Below are positions 1 to 14,200 of a DNA stretch of 64,000 nucleotides, piece by piece (position 1 is the stretch's first letter; each line of letters begins with the position of its first letter). The notes below the pieces were generated by a model that had not been told where the DNA came from, searched no databases, and saw nothing but the letters and a program-made list of their open reading frames with translations. The position numbers and the translations under genes are program-made. This stretch comes from Sipunculus nudus (Eukaryota > Annelida > Sipuncula > Golfingiida > Sipunculidae): NCBI GenBank assembly GCA_026874595.1, contig CM049315.1, positions 71,841,416-71,905,415 on the forward strand, read 5' to 3'.

Positions 1-111
1 GATAAATAAAGACACAATCTAAAATTGTGAAATATAAATCAAGTATTTTTTTTTTATATATTTATTGTATCCCCAGACAAAGTCGGGGGATACTATGTTT
101 TCATACCGGTC

Positions 112-142
<31 letters not shown>
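112..142. repeat. (CCG)n microsatellite
   Basis: About ten CCG triplets in AT-rich surroundings. The flanking sequence gives no gene. Confidence 0.9.
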
Positions 143-239
143 ATATAAATCTTGTTGGCGTGATAACTCAAAAAATATTCCACGGATCTTTACCAAACTT
201 TATATATGTATAGATATGGGTGAGAGGACGACACCTATT

Positions 240-1262
240 TAAAAAGAGGTCATGACCTTGACTAGGAGAGTGTCCTTGACCTTGAATATGTCTAATTTTG
301 GGGAAAATCACACAAATTCTTAAATATCTCAAGAAATCTTGCATGGATTGATCCCAAAATCAAGTTGATGGAAGATCATGAATAGGGTTGTCATGTTCGA
401 GAAACTGGTGGCGTCACCTATTATTCTTTACTTGTTGTCATGCCGTTTAATACCCCCAAAATTGGTACTTGACAGTACTGTGAGCATTATAAGTAAAAAA
501 ATAATGGACAGATTTCTTTTATATTATGCATATACATAAATATGGGTTATGGGATGATGTTTATTTAAATTGGGGTCATGACCTTTCCTATGAGTGGCCT
601 TGACCTTGAATATTGCCATATATGGTGAAAATCACACAAAATCATTAATATCTCAATAAGGGATGCATGGATTGGCCCAAAAATCAACTTGACCGAAGAT
701 CAAGGATAGTAATGTCATGTACCGGAAACAGGTGGCGCCACCTATTATTCGTTTACTTGTTTTCGTGCCGTTTAATACTCTCATAATTGCCACTTAACAG
801 TACTGTGGGCATTATAAGTCAAAAACTATCAGACAGATTTCTTTCATATTATGCATGTACATAGACATGGGTTATGGGATGATGTATATATAAATTGGGG
901 TTATGACCTTTCCTATAAGAGTGGCCTTGACCTTGAATATTACCATATATGGTGAAAATTACACAAAATCCATTAATATCTCAATAATGGATGCATGGAT
1001 TGGTCCAAAAATCAACTTGATCGAAGGTCTTGGATAGTATTGTCATGTACCGGAAACAGGCGGCGCCACCTTTTATTCTTTTACTTGTTTTCGTGCCGTT
1101 TAATACCCCATCATTGCCACTTAACAGTACTGTGAGCATTACAAGTCAAAAACTAATGGACAAATTTCTTTCATATTATGCATATACAGAGACATGGGTT
1201 TGGGATGATGTATATTGAAATTTGGGTCATGACCTTTTCTATGAGAGTGACCTTTTCTATGA
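240..1262. repeat. Three degenerate tandem copies of a ~325-bp dispersed repeat
   Basis: Copies share 'catgacctt...gagtggccttgaccttgaat', 'ggatgcatggattggtcc' and 'aggtggcgccacctattatt', the last near 408, 731 and 1059. The style matches the aaggtcatg family seen again at 19.5-21.5 kb. Confidence 0.8.
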
Positions 1263-4200
1263 GTGTGGTCTGATATTAATTGTTGCTGAAGATGGGGGGC
1301 CTATTCATAAAGAGGGGGGGGGGGGATTGTCTGGGGATCCTATGACACCTGCGGTGCCAAGAAATATCTAGTTGTTTTGCAGATTTAAAGATTTATTTTT
1401 GTGGTAAAAAATAAATAAACATTTGTATGCATGATGTGGTGTTAACTGACAAGATTGAGATTTATGAAAATGCAATTGAAAATTATGAATCAACTTTTAT
1501 ATTCAGTTATATATGTTATATTGGAAATGTATAGACATGTAAACTTATAATAAAAAAATTTGATGTGATAAAAAAATGAGGATCTAATACAAACATTTGT
1601 TCATTATTTTCCTGCCTCAGCAGAATTGGAGATCAGCCATTATTTACCCTGTATTTATGTTGTTAATTAGATATATTTCAACTGTATACATTTCATAAAA
1701 TAAAAAAATACATATATATTAAATAATATATATTATGCAAAAAAATAGATTCAATTAAACAAATGTGTACACTACTGAAATGGCAACAGTTAATCAAAAG
1801 TCCAACTTATGATCATGGTAATAGTACAGATCATTTGTTCACAAACTGCTCACGCTTCAGTTTCAACATTAGGAAACTCATGGTTAGGTCACATAATATT
1901 ATTTGCAACAATTTCTTGCTCATCAGTATTAACAAATCATATAAACCAACCATAGCCTATATTACCTCTTCCTCTTACACTTTATCTCCATTTGATATTA
2001 TTTTAGATTTTTACCTTCAAGGTCAACTTCAGCTGAGCACAGTGACCCATGGGTCCCTTGTTTAATACATGTATTAGATCATTAAAATACATGGATCAGA
2101 ACACCCAGTAAATTATACAATAAATAATGAATTTAAGATGGGCATGTTAAATATTTATTAACTGAAATAAAAACATCAATTGTATGAATTCATATCAACC
2201 TTTACAATAAAAACAAAGGTTTACATATATAATGTGACCATTGAAACCTATGTTGGTTATAGCAAGGCCATGCCAGCACCAGTCATGACAGGTTATGTAA
2301 CACACTCTTAGAAATAAGGGTTCCATGGGCATCCCTGGGGAACTCTGTAGTTTCAGGTGGAAACTTGGTGGTTCTGTATGCGTTAAAATGGTTCTGTGCA
2401 AGCGACAGCATTCTTTACAATAAAGCAGGTTCCACAGCCACGTGAAGGGTTCCTCAGACGGAGTCATGTGACCTTTTGCGCACGATACACGATACCCGTG
2501 TTTTCTTTGCTAAAAGAAGCTGAATGTGGAAAGGGCACAGTACTGAAGAATATTTGAAAATCAGATAAGTATAAGACTTTTTAACTACCAGAAACTATTT
2601 GATCTTGATTTATAAATTGTTGGAAGCACACCCGACTGTAATATTTATTATCAGCAGGTTTATCTGATGGACTGGCTTTAATTGTCTATCTGTTGTACTG
2701 GTCAGTCCTGGCCATCGGTGACCTTAATAGACCCGAAATGACAAGATGGCAGGTTTCCTGCTGGAGGGATAAATATACGGCCCACTAGTAGTGTGAAGAT
2801 TCAGGAGGTCGGACATGTTTATTGTTGGACTGTATGTATGACTATGACATTGCTGTGTATACATTTTGTTTCAATGAAGACCCAGCTTGGCCTGCTGTAC
2901 AGCGATTACCTTTAGAATACCCTCCCATGCAGACAACATTCACTTTTGACTTTTCCACCATGATTGACCAGCTGCCTTTCTTACAGAAGAACATGATGTG
3001 ACCAAATTTCATTATGAGCAGAACATAATTTGTTTGAAATGCAATAGAAATATTTATCGAAGAAAATGTGGTTACAATAAGTGACCAATTTTAAGATATA
3101 AACACAGTAGAAAATGGGCCTTCATTCAAAGTAGTACTATTTATTTTTATCAAAAATGCTATCTCAAATATTATGGGAAATTTATACAGTACCATAAATA
3201 TTATGGATATTATTAGGACCCCCTCCCCCTTGAGTCCCATGTTATGAACAAATAAATAATAAATAAATATTAATGATTACAAAATATATTATATGAATGT
3301 TTATACAATTTTTTTTTTTGCCATTTTCACACATTTATTCTTTTTAACTTGCTAAATGGCTTGGCCGGAGATCTCAAAGAATATGGTGTAATAGTTGTAA
3401 CATTTTACAAAGTTGCTTCAAATTTGTACAAAAATAAACCATTAATTTCCCAACAAAATCATGCTCGGGTTTGCAATTCATTTTGATCTCATATTTATCC
3501 ATTGTTTGATTAAAATGGTGCCATCTTAAACTTTTTTTAAATTTAAAAAAAAATTTTTTAATACTTACAGGCTTCATTTGCTCATCATTCAGCATTTTGC
3601 CTTGGAAAATGAAGTCGTGCTTTCTTTTTCTGTCATCATGCAGAGTTTAAATTGAAATAGCCAACAAGTTTTTTTTTCATTTTTTTGGGGGGGGGGGTAT
3701 AAGTATGAAATTGAATAAAGGTTTATGCAGACATATATTTATTAATTCCTGAAATTTGCAATACATTTCTCCAAAAATGTTACAAACAATTGTGTAAATG
3801 ATAGACTAATATATATAATGTGGAGCGTTATGACAATGGGTCACATATTTCTATGTCATTAAGGGATGATATACATGTAAATGAACACACTGATTCGTAG
3901 GTAACTCCATTGATTTAAATAAAAAAAATAATGTCACAATTCACATCCGCTCAATCTAAATAAATATTGTTCTATATTTTCAGGGTGAGTGAAGACTCTT
4001 CGCTAAACAAAAGACCAATTATGAAGTATGAAGAGCTGAAGACGAAATGTTGAAATTTGTCATGGTGGTAGTATCAAAGCAAATTATCTTGCCAAGTGCA
4101 AAAACGCATGCAGCATTTAAAATAACAACAAAAGTCCCAGCAACAAGAAAACCAGCTCTGAGCAGATTGTCATAAACTATACATTTATTATATATTTTAT

Positions 4201-5360
4201 GATTGTCTATAACACGTTTAATTTGTCCTAGACTGATATGACCAGCTTTATTATCTTCTTGAAGTCATCTGAGCTTTTCATAAAATGAAGTTTGGCACAT
4301 GCATTTTGTGTGTATGAGGCCAGCGCATTAACTGTTAATGTCTAACAGGAAGTGAAGGCAGGCACATACTGAGTGAAAGCAACCAAATTTCATCTTGATA
4401 TCTAAGAGGGAGTGAAGGTAGGCACATTCACATCGAGTGTGAAGCCAGCCGCATTTGCTGTTTTTTATCTGATAGTGAATGAAGGTAGTCACACACATTG
4501 CGTATGGCTAAACTCATTATAGAATTTGTTAATATATTTATTTCTTTATTTAGAAATGTGTTTAATAATGTTAATAAGAACACTTCACCTACTTTGAGTT
4601 TTCTCATTTGAAACAATTTTATTATTTTTTTCATCAATTACACTTTATTCAAAAAACTTTGTTAAACTGCTTGGCTTTAAATTTGAGAATGTCCCATTCA
4701 ATAATTCAAAAGAGAATAATATTACAGTAAAAATGTCAAGTCAAATTCATCTAATTGCTTGCTTACAATTGAAAATTTAAATTGTCTCTTTGACAGGCTA
4801 TTATGCAGTTGGTTGATATTAACCTACGATGTCCTGCCATATGCTGCCAAATCAACAATGATGCTGGTGTTATAGAATCGATAGCAGAAGAATCATGTCA
4901 TGCTTTCATCTTTGCTGATAGTATTCATGGAGAAAGTGGATGCAGAGCCACGTTTATACGAATATGAAATTGATGGCTGCGTATATTGCATTATAAGCCT
5001 CAACTTGCCTAAGAAGGACCAACTAATCAGGATTTTTACAGTTAAATGTGTAAAGGGAAACAGAAAACCTATTCTATAAAGTTACTGCAGCATAAACTTT
5101 GAAGCACACATATAAGAGGTAATACCAATTTTAGGATTTCTGTAGTACCCTGTGTCACCATTCTAAGAGAGAAATCCTGAATGCTACATCCAATCATTTG
5201 CTTGTTCTGAACTGCACATATGTAGTATATTAATTGCTTCGTTTAAAGTAAAATAAAGTATGTTTACCCCCGTATTTTATTCTTGTTTTTTTTTACAGTT
5301 ACTATCCATTTGATAAAAAAAGTCCCCCATTAAAGTGTCATAATATCCAAGTGGAATGAC
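1263..5360. other. No recognisable gene; AT-rich intergenic DNA
   Basis: No credible coding frame was seen. It contains a poly-G run near 1310-1325, one copy of a dispersed repeat at about 1850-2065, and an imperfect duplicated stretch around 4280-4500 (gtgaaggcaggcacat / gtgaaggtaggcacat). Confidence 0.6.
1850..2065 (+). repeat. Dispersed bivalve-style repeat, copy 1
   Basis: Shares 'aaccaaccatagcctat', 'cctcttcctc', 'tagatttttaccttcaagg' and the end 'atgggtcccttgttta' with 5850-6005. Confidence 0.65.
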
Positions 5361-5599
5361 ATGCCAGTTGAGGGCATACCTCCGCCAAGGAAAAGGAATC
5401 GTGCTAGATCTGTTCCTTTATCTCGCCCTGCAGTGAATTTGAATTGGTCCTGTCTGGTTTGGTGTAATAGGTTCACCCAGAATATGTATAAACTGTCAAA
5501 GTTCCTGTCGGAACAAATAAGTCAAGGAACCCATTTAATGTCTGTAGAACCATTCCTGGTTATTTTTAAAAAGGACCTTAATAATGGTTTTGCAAAGAC

Positions 5600-5790
5600 C
5601 CAGCGGAAGTAATTAGCACCATACAAGGTTCCTCAAGGAACCAAAAATGTATTTACAGAACCTGAAAGGTTCCTCAGGGAACCCATTTTGAGGGTTCCAG
5701 AAGGAACCTACATTCAGGGTTCCTCAGGGAACCAAGATGGGTGCCAAATATGTGACAAGCCAATTAACCAAAATGGGTTCCACTTAGAAC
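5600..5790. repeat. Cluster of GGTTCC...GGAACC palindromes
   Basis: Repeated short inverted repeats (ggttcctcagggaacc and variants) occur about four to five times in 190 bp, followed by the agctcagctgac repeat. It looks like a foldback-type or MITE-like fragment. A diverged related stretch lies near 2325-2460. Confidence 0.6.
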
Positions 5791-5804
5791 CCTTTATCAG
5801 CTCA

Positions 5805-6010
5805 GCTGACTATAAGTCATCTGAGCTATAGCGATCACTCTTTGTTTGATCACTCTTATTCCTTACTCATCAATATAAACCTAGCAGGTCAACCAACCAT
5901 GGCCTATGTTTCCTCTTCCTCCATGACATCGCTATGTTATTATTATAGATTTTTATCCTGGTCAACTTCAGATGAGCACCGTGACACATGGGTCCCTTGT
6001 TTTATAGTCC
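5805..6010 (+). repeat. Dispersed bivalve-style repeat, copy 2
   Basis: Starts 'tcagctcagctgactataag' and ends 'atgggtcccttgtttta'. The same opening sequence occurs at 19440. Confidence 0.7.
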
Positions 6011-6735
6011 CGCCATCAGTCATCAGTAGAATTTCTTGTTAACAAGATAAATTTATCATAAACAAGTATTGCATTTCCCCCCTCAAATGTGAAACAAGTA
6101 TAATTTATCCATTTCCTGAATCGAGGTTAATTCTGAGGAAATCTATGATAATTGAGACTCCTGTCACATATGAGGTACTGATGATTTTTCCTCAGATTTG
6201 ACACACAAGATGTTTCCTTCAAGTGTTAGAAGTGTTTGAAAACTGGTGACTTGTGACCTTGATATTCAAGATCTAATCTACAGAAATCTAGGATGATTGC
6301 ATATAACCCCCTAACCTTTGAGATATTTTCTTTAACTGTTGGGGGAGGCCGATTGGGATTGGAGACATTTATATCTTAAACAAAGCCATACTACTGAATT
6401 TATTCTTTTATCATGTGTAAATAATTTTCACAAAACCAAATTAAGGCTGTTTTGTTTTAGCTTGTCTGAAGACTTTTAACAAAGAAGATCGAATAACGCC
6501 AAGAAGAGCCAGAGAGGATGTTTCTCACATCTGTCCTATCAGAAGTGTCCAGACAAAAAGAAGTCTTTTTGGCCAATGCTAATACGGGACTGAGGCGGGC
6601 AGCAAATAAGTGAAAGGAGAAGTATTCCGATATCATATATGTCGTGTGTAACATTCAGTGCAACCTGACATACTGTGAAACATTAGAAATAAACTTTATA
6701 ACTTTATGTGTCTTTTCTGATTTGGATGTTTTGCA
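6011..6735. other. No recognisable feature
   Basis: AT-rich sequence without credible coding frames or clear repeats. Confidence 0.5.
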
Positions 6736-6739
6736 TATT

Positions 6740-6792
6740 AGGTGTGTGTGTGAGGGAGAGAGAGACAGACAGACAGACAGAGAGAAAGAGGT
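6740..6792. repeat. GT/GA/GACA simple repeat
   Basis: A gtgtgtg run followed by gagaga and gacagacagaca tracts, directly before the 180-bp satellite. Confidence 0.85.
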
Positions 6793-6794
6793 GT

Positions 6795-7915
6795 CATGGT
6801 GATATCACAAAATGATCATCATGTGACCTCAGCATGTGACATCTCTGTGACATGAAGAGAGTGCGATCAAGGTGAAATTACAGTATCACCATGTGACCTA
6901 AGCATGTGACATCACTGGGTCACCAGTGTGAGGTTACAAAATCCATGTCACAGTGAGGTCATAGCATGAGGTCTGTGTGAGCTAATCTGTGATGTCGTGG
7001 TGACATCAGCATGTGATATCTCTGTGACATCGAGATAGACAGATCATGGTGAAGTCACAGTATGATCACCATGTGATCTAAGCGTGTGACATCACTGTGT
7101 CACCAGTGTGAGGTTACAAAATTCATGTCACACTGAGGTCACAGCATGAGGTCTGTGTGAGCTAATCTGTTATGTTGTGGTGACATCAGCATGTGACATC
7201 ACTGTGACATCGAGATAGACAGATCAAGGTGAAGTCACAGTATGATCACCATGTGACCTAAGCATGTGACATCACTGTGTCACCAGTGTGAGGTTACAAC
7301 ATTTATGTCACAGTGAGGTCACAGCATGAGGTCTGTGTGAGCTAATCTGTGATGTCTTGGTGACATCAGCATGTGACATCTCTGTGACATCGAGATAGAC
7401 AGATCATGGTGAAGTCACAGTATGATCACCATGTGACCTAAGCATGTGACATCACTGTGTCACCAGTGTGAGGTTACAAAATTCATGTCACAGTGAGGTC
7501 ACAGCATGAGATCTGTGTGAGCTAATCTGTTATGTTGTGGTGACATCAGCATGTGACATCACTGTGACATCGAGATAGACAGATCATGGTGAAGTCACAG
7601 TATGATCACCATGTGACCTAAGCATGTGACATCACTGTGTCACCAGTGTGAGGTTACAAAATTCATGTCACAGTGAGGTCACAGCATGAGGTCTGTGTGA
7701 GCTAATCTGTGATGTCGTGGTGACATCAGCATGTGACATCTCTGTGACATCAAGAGAGAGATATCAGGATGAAGTCACAGTATGATCACCATGTGACCTA
7801 AGTGTGTGACATCACTGTGATACCAGGGTTAGGTTACAGATTTCATGTCACAGTGAGGTCACACGATGAGGTCATGTGATATAATATGTGATGCCATTGT
7901 GAGATCACCGTGATG
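6795..7915. repeat. 180-bp tandem satellite, about six copies
   Basis: Units align every 180 bp (tctgtgacatcgagatagac at 7021, 7201, 7381, 7561; diverged at 6841 and 7741). Each unit is built of smaller TGTGACATCA/TGATGTCACA-like pieces, giving strong internal dyad symmetry. The edge copies are the most diverged. Confidence 0.93.
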
Positions 7916-7977
7916 TCAAATTCCCGACTGGGATATTATTAACATTTCCTTAAAAGACACCCCCCCCAACCCCAACC

Positions 7978-8267
7978 ACGACTGTGAAGTTCGACGGACG
8001 TCCGACGTCCATTTTTCGTGAAAATGCTCCGTGAATGCCTGCTCTTCCTCCGCTTTTAGCCGGAAACATATTTCCCTGACCAGCCTTCTGTTCACCGCTT
8101 TGCAGTGTATTTCGCTGATCATCGCTGCCCTCAAGGCTTCGTCAAGATCATGTATATCAAACGGTGCCAATACACGCTTTCTAATAGACAAATTTCACTA
8201 TTAATAAACACTAATTATGCGACTATTATTCTTTTTTTTTTAAATCTGCTTGATATAAAAAATGTTA
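7978..8267. repeat. Left inverted arm of foldback element
   Basis: Begins acgactgtgaagttcgacgg and contains on the minus strand an open frame of about 70 codons identical in protein to that in the right arm. One base difference was noticed (gtcaggg versus gttaggg). Confidence 0.88.
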
Positions 8268-11200
8268 TAAAATTTTAAATACGCTAAACAACCCATCAAG
8301 TTTGGTATCAACGGAAAGTACTTTTCACAGGTAGTCGCATGGTATGAATTTTAGAGTGGCACAAGTGAGCGTTTTAGAGAAGTCAAATACGACTTTTATT
8401 CAATTTTATTTTAATTTAGCGTGAATTTTAAAGTGTTATAAAATTTTAATTACGCTAAACAACCCATTAAGTATGGTATCAACGGAAAGTACTTTTTACT
8501 GGTAGTCACATGGTATGAAATTTAGAGTTGCACAAGTGAGCGTTTTAGAGCAATCAAATACGACTTTTATTTAATTTTATTTTAATTTAGCGTGAATTTT
8601 AAAGTATTATACATCTTTAAATACGCTAAACAACCCATCAAGTTTGGTATCAACGGAAAGGACTTTTTACTGGTATTCACATGGTATGAATTTTAGAGTG
8701 GCACAAGTATGCGTTTTAGAGCAGTGAGATACGACTATTATTCATTTTTTTTTAATTTAGCGTGAATTTAAGAGTGTTATTAATCTTTAAATACGCTTAA
8801 CAACCCATCACGTTTGGTATAAACGGAAAGGACTTTTTACTGGTATTCACATGGTATGAATTTTAGAGTGGCACAAGTGACCGTTTTAGAGCAGTCAAGT
8901 ACGACTTTTATTCAATTTTTTTTAATTTAGCGTGAATTTTAAAGTATTAAACATCTTTAAATACGCTAAACAACCCATCAAGTTTGGTATCAACGAAAAG
9001 GACTTTTTACTGGTATTCACATGGTATGAATTTTAGAGTGGCACAAGTGTGCGTTTCAGAGCAGTCAGATACGACTATTATTCATTTTTTTTAAATTTAG
9101 CGTGAATTTTAAAGTGTTATTAATCTTTAAATACGCTAAACAGCCCATCACGTTTGGTATAAACGGAAAGAACTTTTTACTGGTAGTCACATGGTATGAA
9201 TTTTAGAGTGGCACAAGTGAGCGTTTTAGAGCAGGCGGATACGACATATATTCAATTTTTTTTCAATTTCGCGTTGATTTTAAAGTGTTATATATATTTA
9301 AATACGCTTAACAACTCATCAAGTTTGGTATCAACGGAAAGTACTTTGCACTGGTAGACCCATGGTATATAAATTAGAGTGGCACAAGTGAGCGTTTTAG
9401 AGCAGGCGGATACGACTAATATTCAATTTTTTTTCAATTTCGCGTTGATTTTAAAGTGTTATATATATTTAAATACGCTTAACAACCCATCAAGTTTGGT
9501 ATCAACGGAAACACTTTAAATAACACTTTAAAATCAACGCGAAATTGAAAAGAAATTGAATATTAGTCGTATCCGCCTGCTCTAAAACGCTCACTTGTGC
9601 CACTCTAATTTTTATACCATGGGACTACCAGTGAAAAGTACTTTCCGTTGATACCAAACTTGATGGGTTGTTAAGCGTATTTAAATATATATAACACTTT
9701 TAAATCCAAGAGAAATTAAAAAAAATGAATAATAGTCGTATCTGACTGCTCTAAAACGCTCACTTGTGCCACTCTAATTTTTATACCATGTGACTACCAG
9801 TGAAAAGTACTTTCCGTTGGTACCAAACTTGATGAGTTGTTAAGCGTATTTAAATATATATAACACTTTAAAATCCACAGGAAATTAAAAAAATGAATAA
9901 TAGTCGTATCAGGCTGCTCTAAAACGCTCTCTTGTACCACTCTATTTTTTATACCATGGGACTACCAGTGAAAAGTACTTTCCGTGGATACCAAACTTGA
10001 TGGGTTGTTTAGCGTATTTTAAAATATATAACACTTAAAAATCCAAGAGAAATTAAAAAAAATGATTAATAGTCGTATCTGACTGCTCTAAAACGCTCAC
10101 TTGTGCCACTCTAATTTTTATACCATGTGACTACCAGTGAAAAGTACTTTTCGTTGGTACCAAACTTGATGGGTTGTTAAGGTATTTAAATATATATAAC
10201 ACTTTAAAATCCACAGGAAATTAAAAAAAAATGAATAATAGTCTTATCAGGCTGCTCTAAAACGGTCACTTGTGCCACTCTGATTTTTATACCATGTGAC
10301 CACCAGTGAAAAGTACTTTCCGTTGATACCAAACTTGATGGGTTGTTTAGCGTATTTAAAGATATATAACACTTTTAAATCCAAGAGAAATTTTAAAAAA
10401 TGAATAATAGTCGTATCGGACTGCTCTAAAACGCTGACTTGTGCCACTCTAATTTTTATACCATGTGACTACCAGTGAAAAGTACTTTCCGTTGGTACCA
10501 AACTTGATGAGTTGTTAAGCGTATTTAAATATATATAACACTTTAAAATCCACAGGAAATTAAAAAAAATGAATATTAGTCGTATCAGGCTGCTCTAAAA
10601 CGCTCACTTGTGCCACTCTAATTTATATACCATGGGACTACCAGTGAAAAGTACTTTCCGTTGATACCAAACTTGATGGGTTGTTAAGGGTTTTTAAATA
10701 TATATAACACTTTAAAATCAACGCAAAATTTAAAAAAAAATGAATAATAGTCGTATCTGACTGCTCTAAAACGCTCACTTGTGCCACTCTAATTTTTATA
10801 CCATGTGACTACCAGTGAAAAGTACTTTCCGTTGGTACCAAACTTGATGAGTTGTTAAGCGTATTTAAATATATATAACACTTTAAAATCCACAGGAAAT
10901 TAAAAAAAAATGAATAATAGTCGTATCAGGCTGCTCTAAAACGCTTACTTGTGCCACTCTAATTTATATACCATTGGACTACCAGTGAAAAGTACTTTCC
11001 GTTGGTACCAAACTTGATGAGTTGTTAAGCGTATTTAAATATGTATAACACTTTAAAATCCACAGGAAATTAAAAAAAAATGAATAATAGTCGTATCAGG
11101 CTGCTCTAAAACACTCTCTTGTGCCACTCTATTTTTTATACCATGGGACTACCAGTGAAAAGTACTTTCCGTGGATACCAAACTTGATGGGTTGTTTAGC

Positions 11201-14200
11201 ATATTTTAAAATATATAACACTTAAAAATCCAAGAGAAATTAAAAAAATTAATAATAGTCGTATCTGACTGCTCTAAAACGCTCACTTGTGCCACTCTAA
11301 TTTTTATTCCATGTGACTACCAGTGAAAAGTACTTTCCGTTGGTACCAAACTTGATGAGTTGTTAAGCGTATTTAAATATATATAACACTTTAAAATCAA
11401 CGCGAAATTGAAAAAAAATTGAATATTAGTCGTATCCGCCTGCTCTAAAACGCTCATTTGTGCCATTCTAATTTATATACCATGGGACTACCAGTGAAAA
11501 GTACTTTCCGTTGATACCAAACTTGATGGGTTGTTTAGCGTATTTTAAAATATATAACACTTTTAAATCCAAGAGAAATTAAAAAAAAAATGAATAATAG
11601 TCGTATCTGACTGCTCTAAAACGCTCACTTGTGCCACTCTAATTTTTATACCATGTGACTACCAGTGAAAAGTACTTTCCGTTAATACCAATCTTGATGA
11701 GCTGTTAAGCGCATTTAAATATATATAACACTTTAAAATCAACGCGAAATTGAAAAAAAATTGAATAATTGTCGTATCTTACTGCTCTAAAGCGCTCACT
11801 TGTGCAACTCTAATTTTTATACCACGTGACTACCAGTGAAAAGTACTTTCCGTTGGTACCAAACTTGATGAGTTGTTAAGCGTATTTAAATATATATAAC
11901 ACTTTAAAATCCACGGGAAATAAAAAAAAATGAATAATAGTCGTATCAGGCTGCTCTAAAACGCTCACTTGTGCCACTCTAATTTTTATACCATGGGACT
12001 ACCAGTGAAAAGTACTTTCTGTTGATACCAAACTTGAAGGGTTGTTTAGCGTATTTTAAAATATATAACACTTTAAAATCCAAGAGAAATTTTAAAAAAA
12101 TGAATAATAGTCGTATCTGACTGCTCTAAAACGCTCACTTGTGCCACTCTAATTTTTATATCATGTGACTACCAGTGAAAAGTACTTTCCGTTGGTACCA
12201 AACTTGATGAGCTGTTAAGCGCATTTAAATATATATAACACTTTAAAATCAACGCGAAATTGAAAAAATTGAATAATTGTCGTATCTTACTGCTCTAAAG
12301 CGCTCACTTGTGCCACTCTAATTTTTATACCACGTGACTACCAGTGAAAAGTACTTTCCGTTGGTACCAAACTTGATGAGTTGTTAAGCGTATTTAAATA
12401 TATATAACACTTTAAAATCCACGGGAAATAAAAAAAAATGAATAATAGTCGTATCAGGCTGCTCTAAAACGCTCACTTGTGCCACTCTAATTTTTATACC
12501 ATGGGACTACCAGTGAAAAGTTCTTTCTGTTGATACCAAACTTGAAGGGTTGTTTAGCGTATTTTAAAATATATAACACTTTAAAATCCAAGAGAAATTT
12601 AAAAAAAATGAATAATAGTCGTATCTGACTGCTCTAAAACGCTCACTTGTGCCACTCTAATTTTTATATCATGTGACTACCAGTGAAAAGTACTTTCCGT
12701 TGGTACCAAACTTGATGAGTTGTTAAGCGTATTTAAATATATATAACACTTTAAAATCCACGGGAAATAAAAAAAATGAATAATAGTCGTATCAGGCTGC
12801 TCTAAAACGCTCACTTGTGCCACTCTAATTTTTATACCATGTGACTTCCAGTGAAAAGTACTTTCCGTTGGTACCAAACTTGGTGAGTTGTTAAGCGTAT
12901 TTAAATATATATAACACACTAAAATCCACGGGAAATGAAAAAAAATGAATAACAGTCGTATCAGGCTGGTCTAAAACGCTCACTTGTGCCACTCTAATTT
13001 ATATACCATGGGACTACCAGTGCAAAGTACTTTCCGTAGATACAAAACTTGATGGGTTGTTTAGCGTATTTAAAGATATATAACACTTTTAAATCCAAGA
13101 GAAATTTAAAAAAAATGAATAATAGTCGTATCCCACTGCTCTAAAACGCTCACTTGTGCCACTCTGATTTTTATACCATGTGACCACCAGTGAAAAGTAC
13201 TTTCCGTTGATACCAAACTTGATGGGTTGTTTAGCGTATTTAAAGATGTATAATACTTTAAAATTCACGCTAAATAAAAAAAAATGAATAATAGTCGTAC
13301 CTGACTGCTCTAAAACGGTCTCTTGTGCCACTCTAAAATTCATACCATGTGACTACTAGTAAAAAGTTCTTTCCGTTTATACCAAACGTGCTGGGTTGTT
13401 TAGCGTATTTAAAGATTAATAACACTTTAAAATTCACGGTAAATTTAAAAAAAATGAATAATAGTCGTATCTGACTGCTCTGAAACGCACACTTGTGCCA
13501 CTCTAAAATTCATACCATGTGAATACCAGTGGAAAGGCCTTTCCGTTGATACCAAACTTGATGGGTTGTTTAGCGTATTTAAAGATGTATAATACTTTAA
13601 AATTCACGCTAAATAAAAAAATTTGAATAAAAGTCGTACTTGACTGCTCTAAAACGCTCACTTGTGCCACTCTAAAATTCATAACATAAGACTACCAGTG
13701 AAAAGTTCTTTCCGTTGATACCAAACGTGATGGATTGTTTAGCGTAATTAAAATTTTATATCACTTTAAAATTCACGCTAAATTAAAATAAAAATGAATA
13801 ATAGTCGTATTTGACTGCTCTAAAACACTCACTTGTGCCACTCTAAAATTCATACCATGTGAATACCAGTAAAATGTCCTTTCCGTTGATACCAAACTTG
13901 ATGGGTTGTTTAGCGTATTTAAAGATGTATAATACTTTAAAATTCACGCTAAATTAAAAAAAAAATTAATAACAGTCGTACTTGACTGCTCTAAAACGCC
14001 CACTTGTGCCACTCTAAAATTCATACCATGTGAATACCAGTAAAAAGTTCTTTCCGTTTATACCAAACTTGATGGGTTGTTTAGCGTATTTAAAAATTAA
14101 TAACACTTTAAAATTCACGCTAAATTAAAAAAAAAAATGAATAATAGTCGTATCTGACTGCTCTTAAACGCATACTTGTGCCACTCTAAAATTCATACCT

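Noticed and set aside
5361-5612. 83-codon frame ahead of the GGTTCC palindromes
   Set aside because: Likely part of a repeat element; no domain seen and no neighbouring exons.
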